Translations under genes and position numbers: made by a program
Shown: positions 1-9,482 of the stretch, one piece after another
Numbering within the stretch: position 1 is the first letter of the stretch
Layout: each line of letters starts with the position of its first letter
Notes under the pieces: model-generated
The model's input: only the letters and a program-made list of their open reading frames with translations
Databases searched by the model: none
What the model was told of the DNA's origin: nothing
From: an uncultured Sphingorhabdus sp.
GTDB taxonomy: Bacteria > Pseudomonadota > Alphaproteobacteria > Sphingomonadales > Sphingomonadaceae
DNA: 64,000 bases
Direction: 5' to 3'
Assembly (NCBI GenBank): GCA_947501885.1
Contig: CANMXN010000001.1
Location: 682,001 to 746,000, forward strand

Positions 1-457
1 CTGTAATAATTTTACCCAATAATGTTTCTTGCTGCACATCTTTATTGAGTTGGTTTTCATTTTCTTGCTCAAGTTTATGTACATGAAGAGCGCGGCTAAC
101 GATTAAGTGAAGTTCGTCAATATCAACAGGTTTTTGATAAAAATCCCAAGCTCCAGCCGCAACAGCACGCATTGCGCTATTTTGCTCTCCATGACCAGAA
201 GCAACAATGATTTTTAAATTGGGTACCAGTTTCAACATCTCTTCTAATGCTTTAAAACCCTCAGTTGCTCCATCAGGATCAGGCGGCAGTCCTAAATCGA
301 GCGTAACAACATCAGGCTCTTGCGCACGCAATATCGTCATGGCTTCTTCTCTATTGCTAGCCGTAAAAACTTCAAAGTCTTCATAAGACCATTTCAACTG
401 TTTCTGTAATCCAAGATCATCTTCAACAATGAGTAATTTGGGTTTTTTATCAGACAT
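1..457 (-). CDS. prsR: PEP-CTERM system response regulator PrsR (3' part outside window)
   Basis: This is the N-terminal 152 residues of a response regulator, read from an ATG at 457; it runs off the left edge of the window. The receiver domain is clear: an acidic pair near residues 13-14 (VEDD), a phospho-acceptor Asp near 54 (VTLDLGLPP) and a conserved Lys near 109 (YQKPVD). The text after the receiver looks like the linker to a sigma-54 AAA+ domain, which PrsR family members carry and which would lie outside. The start lies one base after the prsK stop, so the two are co-transcribed. PrsK/PrsR is the two-component pair linked to exosortase A and exopolysaccharide loci. The family call rests on the receiver sequence and this neighbourhood. 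Confidence 0.85.
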   Translation of the reverse strand, partial: MSDKKPKLLIVEDDLGLQKQLKWSYEDFEVFTASNREEAMTILRAQEPDVVTLDLGLPPDPDGATEGFKALEEMLKLVPNLKIIVASGHGEQNSAMRAVAAGAWDFYQKPVDIDELHLIVSRALHVHKLEQENENQLNKDVQQETLLGKIIT

Positions 458-458
458 A

Positions 459-2591
459 TTAAGCAGCCTCCCCTTCATTTGAAGGAAAATAAACTTCCTG
501 TATATCTAACTTATCATCACCACTATCTTGCAGTTTTATCTCACTTGGCAAAGAAATAATAAACCGGGTTCCTTTACCTTCTGTACTTTCTACTCTTAAA
601 TTACCTTCCATAGACTCGATCAATGATTTGGCTTCATATGCGCCAATTCCGAAACCACCATTCTTACTCGACTCAAAGGGTTTAAATAATTCATTATTCA
701 TGAACTTTTCGCTCATACCGCTGCCTCTATCAATGACTTGAATGATAATATTTTCGCCTTGGCGCCTAGCAACTATTGTAATCGGGGCCTCATTCGTCGT
801 TGCTTCAATCGCATTTTGGATCAAATGCGTAATAGCTGTTTCCAAACGCATAGCATCAAACACAGCCCATAATGCTGGTTCAAAATCTGTCTCAATAGGA
901 TGTAATAATCTTTTAGGCTGCAACGCACGCATTATGCTTGGTTCTATTTCCCCGCTCATTGGTGTGTCATGCCTGACTTTATTATGTTGAGAAAGCCGCG
1001 CTAATAACTCATTCATTTTACCAACCGAAGATTGTAATGTATCAACCATATCACTACGAAACTCTGGATTATCAGCATGTTTTTCAGCATTGCGCGATAA
1101 TATGCTAAGCTGGCTAACAAGATTCTTTATATCATGCATAACAAATGCAAACCGGCGATTAAATTGATCAAATTGCTGACCTTCGATTAATCTCTTTTGG
1201 CTCGCAGCTTCTGCTAAATAGCTACCTAATTGGCGGCTTACAACACGAAGCATATCCATATCTTCCCAATCAACTTGCCATGAAATACGTGGACGTGCCA
1301 ATATAACGATACCCGTTAGTTTCCCGAAATGAACCAAGGGCACAACCAACCATGCATTATTTTCATCATATAACCATTGCGGTAAAGCCCTAGGGTCACA
1401 TCTATTATCACTGCCTGAACGTGCATCATCCATCACAACGATATGTCCTGTTGATTCAAAAAAATCGATCATATTTTGTGTGCCAGGATTTGCAGGAACA
1501 TCAGCAGATGACCAATTCCACCGCGATTGCAGCATCAACTGACCGCCGTTAGATGGGACCAATAATAAACCGCTTGGACATTCTAATATATCTGCCATCG
1601 CCTTGATAACGCGTTCATGAAATGAGGTATCTTCATTTCCAGAAAAACCAACTGTATCTGCAAAACGCATCCATTCTGTTCGATAATCATAACGATGTTG
1701 AAAGAAGTTTTTAGCAATTTTAACTTTGAACCATGCGCGAAACTTACCTGATGGCAAGATAAGCAGCGCAGCAATAGACATGACGAAAATTATACTGCTT
1801 TGTGCCAAACGGGCATAATCACCGCCAATCAACTCGATGGCAATATTCAATATTACCATGGCAAGCAAATATCCGCCAATGGCAAATAATGATACGGATT
1901 GGAAAGCGACAGAGCGAGAAAGTCTTAATCGCAATTCGGCATTACGAAGCGCCGCCATAACAAATATAGGCGCTAGTAAAGCCGTCGCAATACCGCGCAT
2001 TGCAACCAATTCAAAAGATAGGCTCTGCGTTAAATATGTGATTGTGTATAAGTTTAAATCATAAGTCCAAAGCGCTGCTAAAGCTGCCATTGGCAAGCTA
2101 ATGCCCCACCGTGCATTTGGTGCAGACACCGTATAAAGATTATGCACCGCAACAAGAGCGCCCGCCGCAAAAAGCATACGAAACATATAAGAGGAATAGA
2201 CTATTAATTCTGCGGCATCGCTATTCAGCGCTACAAAATAAATCAACAAATCAATAGTTATTTGGAACAAAATTACACTTACAAGTGATAGGTAAATATA
2301 ATTAAGGCTTTTGGGTTGTTGCCTTCCTTCACCACTGCGCAATAAAAAGTATAAAAACCCAAGCCACCCAAAGTTTCGAATAGATTCAGATAATAGTGCA
2401 ATAATAGAGTCTGACCCAAGGGAAACAACAGAAAACCCCCAAATAGCCGTCAATGATAATGCGATAAGCAGAAATAGTTGCTGCTTATTTGACAAGCCAT
2501 ATCGGTGATAAGTCCATATCGCTAGCGCTGCGTATAGAAACGCAACCGTCGCATGCCCCCAAAAACCTAATGTGGTGAGAAACTCAATCAT
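459..2591 (-). CDS. prsK: PEP-CTERM system histidine kinase PrsK
   Basis: This 710-residue membrane sensor kinase has about eight hydrophobic segments in the first 290 residues, then a GAF-like cytoplasmic domain (about 310-465) and a kinase core. The phospho-acceptor region reads FVMHDIKNL, and the ATPase domain has an N box (LIQNAIEAT), a G1 box (DRGSGMS) and a G2 box (GFGIGAYEAK). This architecture (multi-TM, GAF, HATPase) and length fit the PrsK family, which works with PrsR in strains that have exosortase A and PEP-CTERM proteins. It follows the sugar transferase by 3 bp and precedes prsR by 1 bp, so all three form one minus-strand operon. The signal sensed is unknown. Confidence 0.9.
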   Translation of the reverse strand: MIEFLTTLGFWGHATVAFLYAALAIWTYHRYGLSNKQQLFLLIALSLTAIWGFSVVSLGSDSIIALLSESIRNFGWLGFLYFLLRSGEGRQQPKSLNYIYLSLVSVILFQITIDLLIYFVALNSDAAELIVYSSYMFRMLFAAGALVAVHNLYTVSAPNARWGISLPMAALAALWTYDLNLYTITYLTQSLSFELVAMRGIATALLAPIFVMAALRNAELRLRLSRSVAFQSVSLFAIGGYLLAMVILNIAIELIGGDYARLAQSSIIFVMSIAALLILPSGKFRAWFKVKIAKNFFQHRYDYRTEWMRFADTVGFSGNEDTSFHERVIKAMADILECPSGLLLVPSNGGQLMLQSRWNWSSADVPANPGTQNMIDFFESTGHIVVMDDARSGSDNRCDPRALPQWLYDENNAWLVVPLVHFGKLTGIVILARPRISWQVDWEDMDMLRVVSRQLGSYLAEAASQKRLIEGQQFDQFNRRFAFVMHDIKNLVSQLSILSRNAEKHADNPEFRSDMVDTLQSSVGKMNELLARLSQHNKVRHDTPMSGEIEPSIMRALQPKRLLHPIETDFEPALWAVFDAMRLETAITHLIQNAIEATTNEAPITIVARRQGENIIIQVIDRGSGMSEKFMNNELFKPFESSKNGGFGIGAYEAKSLIESMEGNLRVESTEGKGTRFIISLPSEIKLQDSGDDKLDIQEVYFPSNEGEAA

Positions 2592-2594
2592 ATA

Positions 2595-3983
2595 TCACCG
2601 AACCCCTTCAGGCCATAATATAACGCGAACAGTTTGTAACAATATTAACAGATCTAAAAAAGGTGTGTAATTTTTAGCATAATATAAATCATATTCTAGT
2701 TTTTGACGGCTATCATCTATCGATGCACCATAAGGGTAATTAACTTGTGCCCAGCCAGTTATTCCTGGCTTCACCATATGCCGTTCAGCATAATATTTAA
2801 TCTTTTCTTCTAATTCAGATACAAATTCTGGGCGCTCAGGCCTCGGCCCCACAAAACTCATCTCCCCTTTTAATACGCTCCAAGTTTGCGGCAGCTCGTC
2901 TATCCGTGTCATGCGAATAAAACGCCCAATCATGGTGATGCGCGGATCATCTTTACTTGCCCAAATAGCCTTACCTTCTATTTCAGCATCTTGCCGCATA
3001 GAGCGTAATTTTATGATATCAAAGCTCTGCCCATATAGACCAATTCTTGCCTGTCTGTAAAAGGCAGGGCCTTTGCTTTCAAGCTTGACCAAAATACCAA
3101 AAATAATGATCAATGGAGCCGATAAAGTTAACAATATTAAACTCGCAACTATATCGAATATTCTCTTGATGAAGCTAGATATTCTCTGACCTGAAGAAAA
3201 GCCATCCGAAAATATCAACCAACTCGGATTTACGCTATCCAGATCGACACGCCCTGTTTCTCGTTCAAGGAAAGTCGAAAGGTCATTGACGTGCACACCT
3301 GTGGTTTTAATCCGCAGTAAATCTGTTAAAGGCAAGGCATTACGCCGTTCCTCCAATGCAAGAACAACTTCACTAGCCGCCATTTTAACAACAAAATCTG
3401 ACAAATTATAAATGGCATCCCTGCTAATAGCTTCGGGTACGGTTTTCTTACCCTCGCTCATCGCAACATAACCAGCGACAATGAAACCACTGCCCGGTTT
3501 TGCTTCCAGTTCCTTAATACGTTGTGCTCTAGATCCAGCACCCAAGATGAGCAGACGTCTCTTAAAACCTTGCGCCCCCATTGCGGACCCCAAGATTATG
3601 CGATTTGCAGATAAGAATAAAAATGCAAACCCCATTGCATATAGTAAGTTGGAGCGCCATAATGTTGAACCAGGCAACATGAACGCCAATACAGATTGAA
3701 AAATAACCCCTATAGAAATTGCGACCATTAAACGCGCAACTGCAAAACGAAGCGATTGCAGAGATTGCGAGCTAAATACACCTGTTGAAAGACTGGCTAT
3801 TTGAACAGAGACAGCAAATAATATCAGGGGCAATATACGATTACCAATGAAATCTACTTCCATATTAATTTGATTGGCACGCAAAACCCATGCAACTTCA
3901 CCAGCCATTATAAGCAATACCAAATCCACTATGCCCATAAAAATAACAGGATAGGGTATATAATGTTTAAAAAGCCTGATCAC
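2595..3983 (-). CDS. exosortase A system-associated sugar transferase (undecaprenyl-phosphate glycosyl-1-phosphate transferase)
   Basis: This 462-residue polyisoprenyl-phosphate sugar-1-phosphate transferase should start exopolysaccharide repeat units on the undecaprenyl lipid. It has four or five N-terminal membrane segments, a central nucleotide-binding-like segment (LGAGSRAQRI near 147) and a C-terminal bacterial sugar transferase domain from about 270. That domain carries the usual motifs KLRSMRQDAE, TRIDELPQTWSVLKGEMSFVG and KPGITGWAQVNYPYG. The closest family I know is TIGR03013 (EpsB/PssY-like) from exosortase A loci, which fits the prsK/prsR neighbours. It is the first gene of this minus-strand operon inside the window. 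Confidence 0.88.
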   Translation of the reverse strand: MIRLFKHYIPYPVIFMGIVDLVLLIMAGEVAWVLRANQINMEVDFIGNRILPLILFAVSVQIASLSTGVFSSQSLQSLRFAVARLMVAISIGVIFQSVLAFMLPGSTLWRSNLLYAMGFAFLFLSANRIILGSAMGAQGFKRRLLILGAGSRAQRIKELEAKPGSGFIVAGYVAMSEGKKTVPEAISRDAIYNLSDFVVKMAASEVVLALEERRNALPLTDLLRIKTTGVHVNDLSTFLERETGRVDLDSVNPSWLIFSDGFSSGQRISSFIKRIFDIVASLILLTLSAPLIIIFGILVKLESKGPAFYRQARIGLYGQSFDIIKLRSMRQDAEIEGKAIWASKDDPRITMIGRFIRMTRIDELPQTWSVLKGEMSFVGPRPERPEFVSELEEKIKYYAERHMVKPGITGWAQVNYPYGASIDDSRQKLEYDLYYAKNYTPFLDLLILLQTVRVILWPEGVR

Positions 3984-4107
3984 AAAGATAATCCCTTACA
4001 TTCACCATTTGCATCACTAACGCAAAAAGGTTTAGTGTCGATTAACTTTACAATATAATTAAATTATATTAAAAAACAATAGTATATAGCAAATGGCAAT
4101 GCTTGGT

Positions 4108-5511
4108 TTAATCTGGAGCGAATAAAAATGGCGTTATACCTCTTTCTCTTTCATTAAATGTTAGAACCTTATCAGCAGGCGCTTGTGAACGCTGGGTACA
4201 ATTATGACGTGCACAATCCATACACCCCAGACCGATTGGGAACCCAATATCATCATGGATATCCATAGCTGAAGCTGCAGATATTTTTTTAGCAAACTCC
4301 GCTTTTAAACCAATGACTATGGTGAATTGTGTTCGGCTATCATGATATGAAGATTGCGGCTCTAATTTATCATTTTTGTATAATGAACAAGCAATAGTAA
4401 ACCATCTTGATCCATCTTCTAGCGCTACCAATTGGGTTACAATACGCCCTGGCGTATTAAAACTATCATACACATTCCATAACGGGCAATGTTTATTACC
4501 TTCTATAAGCGGAGATTTACTAGCTCCAGCATATCGTTTAGAAATTTGACCTGCTTTATCAACTCGCATCATAAAAAATGGCAACCCTCTGGCCCCGACA
4601 CGCTGCAAAGTTGTCAAACGATGCGCTACCATCTCAAAACTCGCAACAAACCGACGTCCTAATAAGTCGACATCATAGCCACTTGATTCACAAGCGCGCA
4701 TAAACCGCGAATAAGGCATCATCACCGCAGCAGCAAAATAAGATGTTAAATGTCGACGAAATAATCGTTGTGAAACATGATCATCAAAGCCTGCGCCTTT
4801 AACCAAATTCTCTATCTCATTATCTGCCTCTAATTGCGCCAATTGACTTGCCAATGCGAAAAGCCTGCTAGAAGAAGATAAAGTCTCAGAGATTTGTAAT
4901 TGCCGTGCGTGTAAGTCCATGCGGCGCAATAAGTCAGGCATTATATCATAAGGTAAGATACGCACGGTAATTTGATGCTTCACTCTAAGGCGCTCAGAAA
5001 TCGCATTATATAGATCATTGGAACTCAGCCTTAGTTCATCGGCCAATTCCTCAGCCAGAACATCCAAATCAGCAAAATATCCATTCCACCGTTCAATCTC
5101 ATTACGCACTGGGTCTAGCTTTATAGGGTTTTCATTTGCCGATTTGGGAGTGGAAATATAGCTATCATATAAAAGCGCGAAGGCCTGCGCACTATCTGGC
5201 GCCGCCGCCATCCACTCTTGTAATTGCGTCCTATCAATTGATATATCAGCAAATAATGGGTCGGATAGTCTTCGGCGCAATGCTTCTTCACCACCGCCTG
5301 GCTCATCATGCGTCAGACTACGTGGATCAAAGTCATAAACCGATACCAATTTCATAATGATAGCAGCGGTAACTGGCCTTTGATTTCTCTCGATTAAATT
5401 CAAATAACTAGCTGATATATCTAAGGACTCTGCCATAGCAATTTGCGTTAATGCCAAGGACCTTCGTAGCCGTCTTAAGCCATGTCCTGCAAATATCTTT
5501 TGTTCTGCCAT
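4108..5511 (-). CDS. XRE-family regulator with IrrE-like and DUF2083 domains (RamB/ScfR/PrpC-type)
   Basis: This 467-residue regulator has an N-terminal helix-turn-helix domain (residues 8-62; LRRSLALTQIAMAESLDIS). A central region aligns in position with the IrrE/ImmA-like domain, and the C-terminal DUF2083 domain ends in a Cys-rich stretch (GLGCMDCARHNCTQRS). Relatives such as RamB and ScfR-type proteins control acetate, propionate or short-chain fatty-acid metabolism. I see no HExxH zinc-protease motif in the central domain, so proteolysis is unlikely and a sensing role more likely. It stands alone on the minus strand. A 6-6 inverted repeat lies about 20 bp upstream of its start and may be its own operator. 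Confidence 0.85.
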   Translation of the reverse strand: MAEQKIFAGHGLRRLRRSLALTQIAMAESLDISASYLNLIERNQRPVTAAIIMKLVSVYDFDPRSLTHDEPGGGEEALRRRLSDPLFADISIDRTQLQEWMAAAPDSAQAFALLYDSYISTPKSANENPIKLDPVRNEIERWNGYFADLDVLAEELADELRLSSNDLYNAISERLRVKHQITVRILPYDIMPDLLRRMDLHARQLQISETLSSSSRLFALASQLAQLEADNEIENLVKGAGFDDHVSQRLFRRHLTSYFAAAVMMPYSRFMRACESSGYDVDLLGRRFVASFEMVAHRLTTLQRVGARGLPFFMMRVDKAGQISKRYAGASKSPLIEGNKHCPLWNVYDSFNTPGRIVTQLVALEDGSRWFTIACSLYKNDKLEPQSSYHDSRTQFTIVIGLKAEFAKKISAASAMDIHDDIGFPIGLGCMDCARHNCTQRSQAPADKVLTFNERERGITPFLFAPD

Positions 5512-5530
5512 AAAATACTTTCTTATAATC

Positions 5531-5547
5531 TTGTAATATGTTTACAA
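5531..5547. promoter_or_regulatory. candidate operator: TTGTAA-N5-TTACAA inverted repeat
   Basis: A perfect 6-bp inverted repeat with a 5-bp spacer sits about 20 bp upstream of the XRE regulator start. Its size and placement suit a dimeric HTH regulator acting on its own gene. There is no direct evidence that this protein binds it, and AT-rich inverted repeats occur by chance. Confidence 0.35.
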
Positions 5548-5624
5548 AGTTACTTAATGATTATCGATATTACAACATTTTGACAAAGTATATAGTATAT
5601 AAATCTGGTGCTGTAGATAGGAAT

Positions 5625-5666
5625 ATGGGAATGAATAATCTTTCCTGGGGAGGAAAATCATACTAA
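5625..5666 (+). CDS. 13-residue mini-ORF directly abutting a terminator
   Basis: ATG at 5625 opens a 13-residue ORF (MGMNNLSWGGKSY), with a short purine run (GGA) just upstream. The last base of its TAA stop is the first base of a strong terminator stem. No other gene points into this terminator from the left, so a short transcript probably starts near 5590-5610. It could be a leader peptide for the downstream secreted-protein gene or part of a small RNA. The peptide is not recognised, and translation is unproven. Confidence 0.3.
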   Translation: MGMNNLSWGGKSY

Positions 5667-5695
5667 TCGCTGGCAGAGATGTCAGCGATTTTTTT
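5666..5695 (+). terminator. rho-independent terminator (10-bp stem, GAGA loop)
   Basis: ATCGCTGGCA pairs with TGTCAGCGAT through ten pairs, one of them G-U, around a GAGA tetraloop, and is followed by a run of T. The orientation is plus strand. The only possible upstream transcript is the short one containing the 13-residue ORF, which makes this a candidate attenuator or small-RNA terminator. Confidence 0.8.
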
Positions 5696-5783
5696 ATGTA
5701 TCAATTATAATGATGGAAGAAACGATACCTTAACCAATAGGATATATTATTATACAATATAATTATCCACAGGGATTCAAAAA

Positions 5784-6224
5784 ATGAATGAAACAATGAA
5801 AATCGCGCTCGGCGTTACTGGGTTCGCAACATTGCTTGCATTGACGGTGCCAGCCAATTTCGATGTTTCTCAAGGCCAAACAAAAACCGAACCATCAGCA
5901 TCGGTACAGCCAGAAGCTATAAAGTCCAGCAACGTAAAGCCTGTTGTTCCTGAACAGAATAGCATAATCGATACGATAATCGAAGACTCTGATGATGAAA
6001 CATTTTCTTTTGGCGACCCTACTTCAAGCGCAGAACCAATTAACTTTGATGATTCCTCTGATACCAACGAACAAACAGCCCCTCAAGGGACTATTAGGTC
6101 TATATCAAATTCTGCTTCTAGGCCACCAGCATCACAGAGTGTTGAGAGCGAACCAGTACGTGCTAGACCTTCTATCATTGATATTGAAAAAGCAGTTAAT
6201 AAACGACCATCAGAAGAAATATAA
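5784..6224 (+). CDS. small exported, low-complexity hypothetical protein
   Basis: This is a 146-residue protein of unrecognised function. A hydrophobic N-terminus (KIALGVTGFATLLALTVPA) looks like a signal peptide or membrane anchor. The rest is polar and disordered-looking, rich in Ser, Pro, Glu and Asp, with no cysteines and no recognisable domain. The start is supported by AGGGA about seven bases upstream. It stands alone between the terminator at 5.69 kb and the convergent amidohydrolase gene. It is probably periplasmic or membrane-tethered. Confidence 0.65.
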   Translation: MNETMKIALGVTGFATLLALTVPANFDVSQGQTKTEPSASVQPEAIKSSNVKPVVPEQNSIIDTIIEDSDDETFSFGDPTSSAEPINFDDSSDTNEQTAPQGTIRSISNSASRPPASQSVESEPVRARPSIIDIEKAVNKRPSEEI

Positions 6225-6307
6225 ATTTATCACTTTATCTTTATAGATTAAATATGATCGATATCATTATAGAGCGATATTCAATATTTTAAAAATAAAC
6301 GCTTAAT

Positions 6308-7627
6308 CTATTTCTTCATTAAATCTAGCGTGGCGGCCAATACAGCCTCTGTACCTGTTGCAATAACCTTTTCTGCATCAGGAGCCCAAAATGGCGAATG
6401 AAGCGATGGTAATTTGCTTCCACTTTTTTGCGCTTTTTCATACTCATCATGAGGAACCCCACCAACCCAAAAGATCATACTTTTGATATTGTCAGGGTCT
6501 TCACGGCGATAACGACTAAAATCTTCACCACCCATGACAGGTTGAGATTTGATAACGCGGTTCTCACCAAAACGTTTTTTAAAAATCACAGATAATGGTT
6601 CAGCCAGTTCGGGGTTGTTAAAGGTCGCTGGTGTATATTCATCTTCGCGGTGATTAACAATCGGCATTCTGTCTTCTGGCATGCCCGCAGCAATGGCTTC
6701 ACCTTTTGCAATCCGCTTAATACCGGCAATTAACGCCGCACGGGTTTCGTCAGAATAACTTCTTACCGTCAGTAGTAATTTTGCTTCATCAGAAATAATA
6801 TTATGCTTAGAGCCTGCATGAAAGCTGCCAACAGTAATAACAGCAGGGTCTTGCGGGTTAATTTCGCGGCTCACCAAAGTTTGTAAAGATGTCACGATAC
6901 GGCTTGCAAGAACAATAGGATCTTTGGTCGTGTGCGGATAAGCACCATGCCCGCCAACACCGCGCACCGTTATATCGACGCTATCAACATTGGCGAGTGC
7001 GAAACCGCTTGCATATCCCACCATCCCAGCTTTCACACCAGCCGCATCGTGAAAGGCCAAGACATAGTCAGGTTTAGGAAAACGGGTAAAGAGACCATCA
7101 TTAAGCATTTCACGTGCACCAGAACCAATTTCTTCTGCTGGCTGTAAAATCATAACCAAAGTACCCGACCATTTGTCCTTATTCGCCGATAAATAGCGCG
7201 CACTACCGACCCAACCTGTCATATGCGTATCATGGCCGCAAGCATGCATAACGCCCGTTTCAATGCCATCTTGTGTTGTGGCTATCACTTTAGATGCATA
7301 AGGCAGCCCCGTTTGTTCAATCACAGGAAGCGCATCCATGTCAGCACGGATCATAACCACTGGGCCAGGACCATTTTTCATAACCGCAACAACACCAGTG
7401 CGTCCTATTTTTTCGGTCACTTCAAAGCCCAAACGCCTTGCTTCATCCGCCAATTTTTTGGCGGTACGGACTTCTTGAAAACTCAGCTCTGGATTACTGT
7501 GTAAATCTTTGTAGATTTCCATCAAAGATGGTAAGTCCGCTTCTACTGCGTCGCGCAGCTCATCAGCTTTTACTGGTGATGTGAATAATATTGCAACGGC
7601 TGCAACAGCTCCAAGTTTCAATTTCAT
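6308..7627 (-). CDS. exported M20-family amidohydrolase
   Basis: This 439-residue zinc amidohydrolase belongs to the M20D/hippurate hydrolase group, which splits N-acyl amino acids or similar amides. A signal peptide (MKLKLGAVAAVAILFTSPVKA) predicts export. Metal and catalytic motifs are present: MHACGHDTHMTG, QPAEEIGSGA with the catalytic Glu pair, a dimerisation domain beginning GVGGHGAYPHTTKDP, and a C-terminal MGGEDFS. The length matches exported members of the family. It is a single gene, about 70 bp downstream of bdhA on the same strand. The substrate cannot be read from the sequence. Confidence 0.9.
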   Translation of the reverse strand: MKLKLGAVAAVAILFTSPVKADELRDAVEADLPSLMEIYKDLHSNPELSFQEVRTAKKLADEARRLGFEVTEKIGRTGVVAVMKNGPGPVVMIRADMDALPVIEQTGLPYASKVIATTQDGIETGVMHACGHDTHMTGWVGSARYLSANKDKWSGTLVMILQPAEEIGSGAREMLNDGLFTRFPKPDYVLAFHDAAGVKAGMVGYASGFALANVDSVDITVRGVGGHGAYPHTTKDPIVLASRIVTSLQTLVSREINPQDPAVITVGSFHAGSKHNIISDEAKLLLTVRSYSDETRAALIAGIKRIAKGEAIAAGMPEDRMPIVNHREDEYTPATFNNPELAEPLSVIFKKRFGENRVIKSQPVMGGEDFSRYRREDPDNIKSMIFWVGGVPHDEYEKAQKSGSKLPSLHSPFWAPDAEKVIATGTEAVLAATLDLMKK

Positions 7628-7697
7628 AATAATGTCCCCAAAAACAATGTATCTACAATGTCATGAAGCTATCAAATGGTCAAATAATTATGAAGGT

Positions 7698-8480
7698 TTA
7701 GTGCGCTGTCCATCCGCCATCCACTTTTATATCACTGCCTGTTATGATTGCGGCCTCTTCTCGGCACAGATAAACGGCCATAGCGGCTACTTGTTCGATC
7801 GTTACAAATTTCTTAGCGGGTTGATTGGCAAGCAGCACATCATTAATCACCTCATCGCGCGTCATCCCTCGTGTCTTCATCGTATCGGGAATTTGCCCTT
7901 CGACCAATGGGGTCCATACATAACCTGGGCAGATATTATTGGCAGTTATTCCTTGTTCCGCCACCTCTAGGGCTATAGTTTTTGTAAACCCAGAAATCCC
8001 ATGTTTAGCAGCATTATAAGCCGATTTATACGGACTAGCGACAAGGCTATGCATTGATCCAGTGTTAATGATACGCCCCCATCCTTTCTCTTTCATAGCA
8101 GGTAGAGCCGCTTTGGTTACATGAAAAGCCGAAGACAATATAATTGCAATAATCGCATCCCATTTCGCTTCGGGAAATTCATCAATCGGCGCTACATGCT
8201 GTATCCCCGCATTATTGATCACAATATCGGGCGCGCCCAAGCGTTCTCGGCAATAAGACATCATATCACGAATTTCAGACGGTCTCGTCAAATCAGCCCC
8301 ACAATAAGCGGCATCACCACTTTGCTGCTTTAATTCTTCGACATAGCCACCTATTTCATCTTCATCACCAAATCCATTGATCATGATATGCGCGCCTTCC
8401 GCCGCCAATGCGCGGGCATAACCCAAACCAATGCCAGAAGTTGATCCCGTAATTAATGCTGTTTTGCCTTTTAAGAACAT
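7698..8480 (-). CDS. bdhA: 3-hydroxybutyrate dehydrogenase
   Basis: This 260-residue short-chain dehydrogenase/reductase has the NAD-binding loop TGSTSGIGLGYA, the NNAG motif, and the catalytic Ser with YNAAKHG as the Tyr-x-x-x-Lys pair. The C-terminal half (NICPGYVWTPLVEGQIPDT and the closing GSDIKVDGGWTAH) is typical of D-3-hydroxybutyrate dehydrogenase, which interconverts 3-hydroxybutyrate and acetoacetate in polyhydroxybutyrate or ketone-body use. The length is normal. It is divergent from the metallopeptidase gene at 8.57 kb. Other SDR substrates cannot be ruled out, but the match to this subfamily is good. Confidence 0.85.
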   Translation of the reverse strand: MFLKGKTALITGSTSGIGLGYARALAAEGAHIMINGFGDEDEIGGYVEELKQQSGDAAYCGADLTRPSEIRDMMSYCRERLGAPDIVINNAGIQHVAPIDEFPEAKWDAIIAIILSSAFHVTKAALPAMKEKGWGRIINTGSMHSLVASPYKSAYNAAKHGISGFTKTIALEVAEQGITANNICPGYVWTPLVEGQIPDTMKTRGMTRDEVINDVLLANQPAKKFVTIEQVAAMAVYLCREEAAIITGSDIKVDGGWTAH

Positions 8481-8570
8481 TATGAGCCTCTCTTATGGTA
8501 ATAATAATTGCAGATAGTGTTGCGCTTTTCAAACTAAAGAGCAATATATAACGCTCTATGAGGAATGATA

Positions 8571-9482
8571 ATGCGATTAGATGATTTCGATCCGAGTAAG
8601 AACACGCGTGACCTAGGGCGCAGCGATAGGCTTAGCAGTAGAGGCGGTTTTAATCGCGGCGGAGGCGGATTGGGTCTTATTATGACCATATTACCCTTCT
8701 TATTGCGCAGTAAATTGGGTTGGATGGTTTTAATTATCGGCGGGATCGGATATTTCATGTTCGGCGGCGCTAATGTTACTTCAATGCTTAGCGGCGAAGC
8801 GCCTATTGGTGCAACGCAAAGCGCACAAAATGGATCTCAGACAGCATGTGACACAGAAGAAGAATTATTTGCTTGCCGCGTTTTGCGCTCAACCGAGATC
8901 AGTTGGGAGCGTCTGTTTGCAGCAGGAGGGCAGCAATATAAAGCGCCCACTCTCAATTTTTATACCGACCAAAATAGCAGTGCATGCGGTGCAGCCCAAG
9001 CCGCTATGGGGCCATTTTATTGCCCCGCTGACCAAGGCATATATTTGGACACCAATTTCTTTGATGATATGAAAAATAAACTTGGTGCATCGGGTGATTT
9101 TGCTTATGCTTATGTTATCGCGCATGAAGTGGGACACCATATCCAAACCATTACAGGAATTTCTAACAAGGTACGCCAAACACAAGGCCGCACCTCCAAA
9201 GAAGAAGGCAATGCTCTGCAAGTGCGTATGGAATTACAAGCCGATTGTTATGCAGGTGTGTGGGCAAATCTAAATCAGCAATATTTGGAAACAGGTGATA
9301 TAAAAGAAGGTATGAACGCAGCCAATGCTATTGGAGATGATACTTTATCGCGCGCTGCTGGCAGACGCCCCGTACCAGAAAGCTTTACCCATGGGACTAG
9401 TGAACAGCGCAAACAGTGGCTTCGCCGAGGCCTAGAGAGCGGAAACCCAAATAGCTGCAATACATTCGAAGGAATTTTATAA
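8571..9482 (+). CDS. neutral zinc metallopeptidase (YpfJ family)
   Basis: This is a 303-residue membrane-anchored metallopeptidase-like protein of the PF04228 family. A Gly-rich N-terminus leads into one membrane segment (about residues 44-65), followed by a periplasmic domain with HEVGHH as the zinc-binding HExxH and a downstream ELQADCYAG segment that supplies the third ligand. The ORF track opens two codons earlier (M-I-M). I prefer the ATG at 8571 because family proteins begin MRLDDFxPS. The stop overlaps the next start (TAATG), so the two are translationally coupled. The physiological substrate is unknown across the family. Confidence 0.88.
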   Translation: MRLDDFDPSKNTRDLGRSDRLSSRGGFNRGGGGLGLIMTILPFLLRSKLGWMVLIIGGIGYFMFGGANVTSMLSGEAPIGATQSAQNGSQTACDTEEELFACRVLRSTEISWERLFAAGGQQYKAPTLNFYTDQNSSACGAAQAAMGPFYCPADQGIYLDTNFFDDMKNKLGASGDFAYAYVIAHEVGHHIQTITGISNKVRQTQGRTSKEEGNALQVRMELQADCYAGVWANLNQQYLETGDIKEGMNAANAIGDDTLSRAAGRRPVPESFTHGTSEQRKQWLRRGLESGNPNSCNTFEGIL

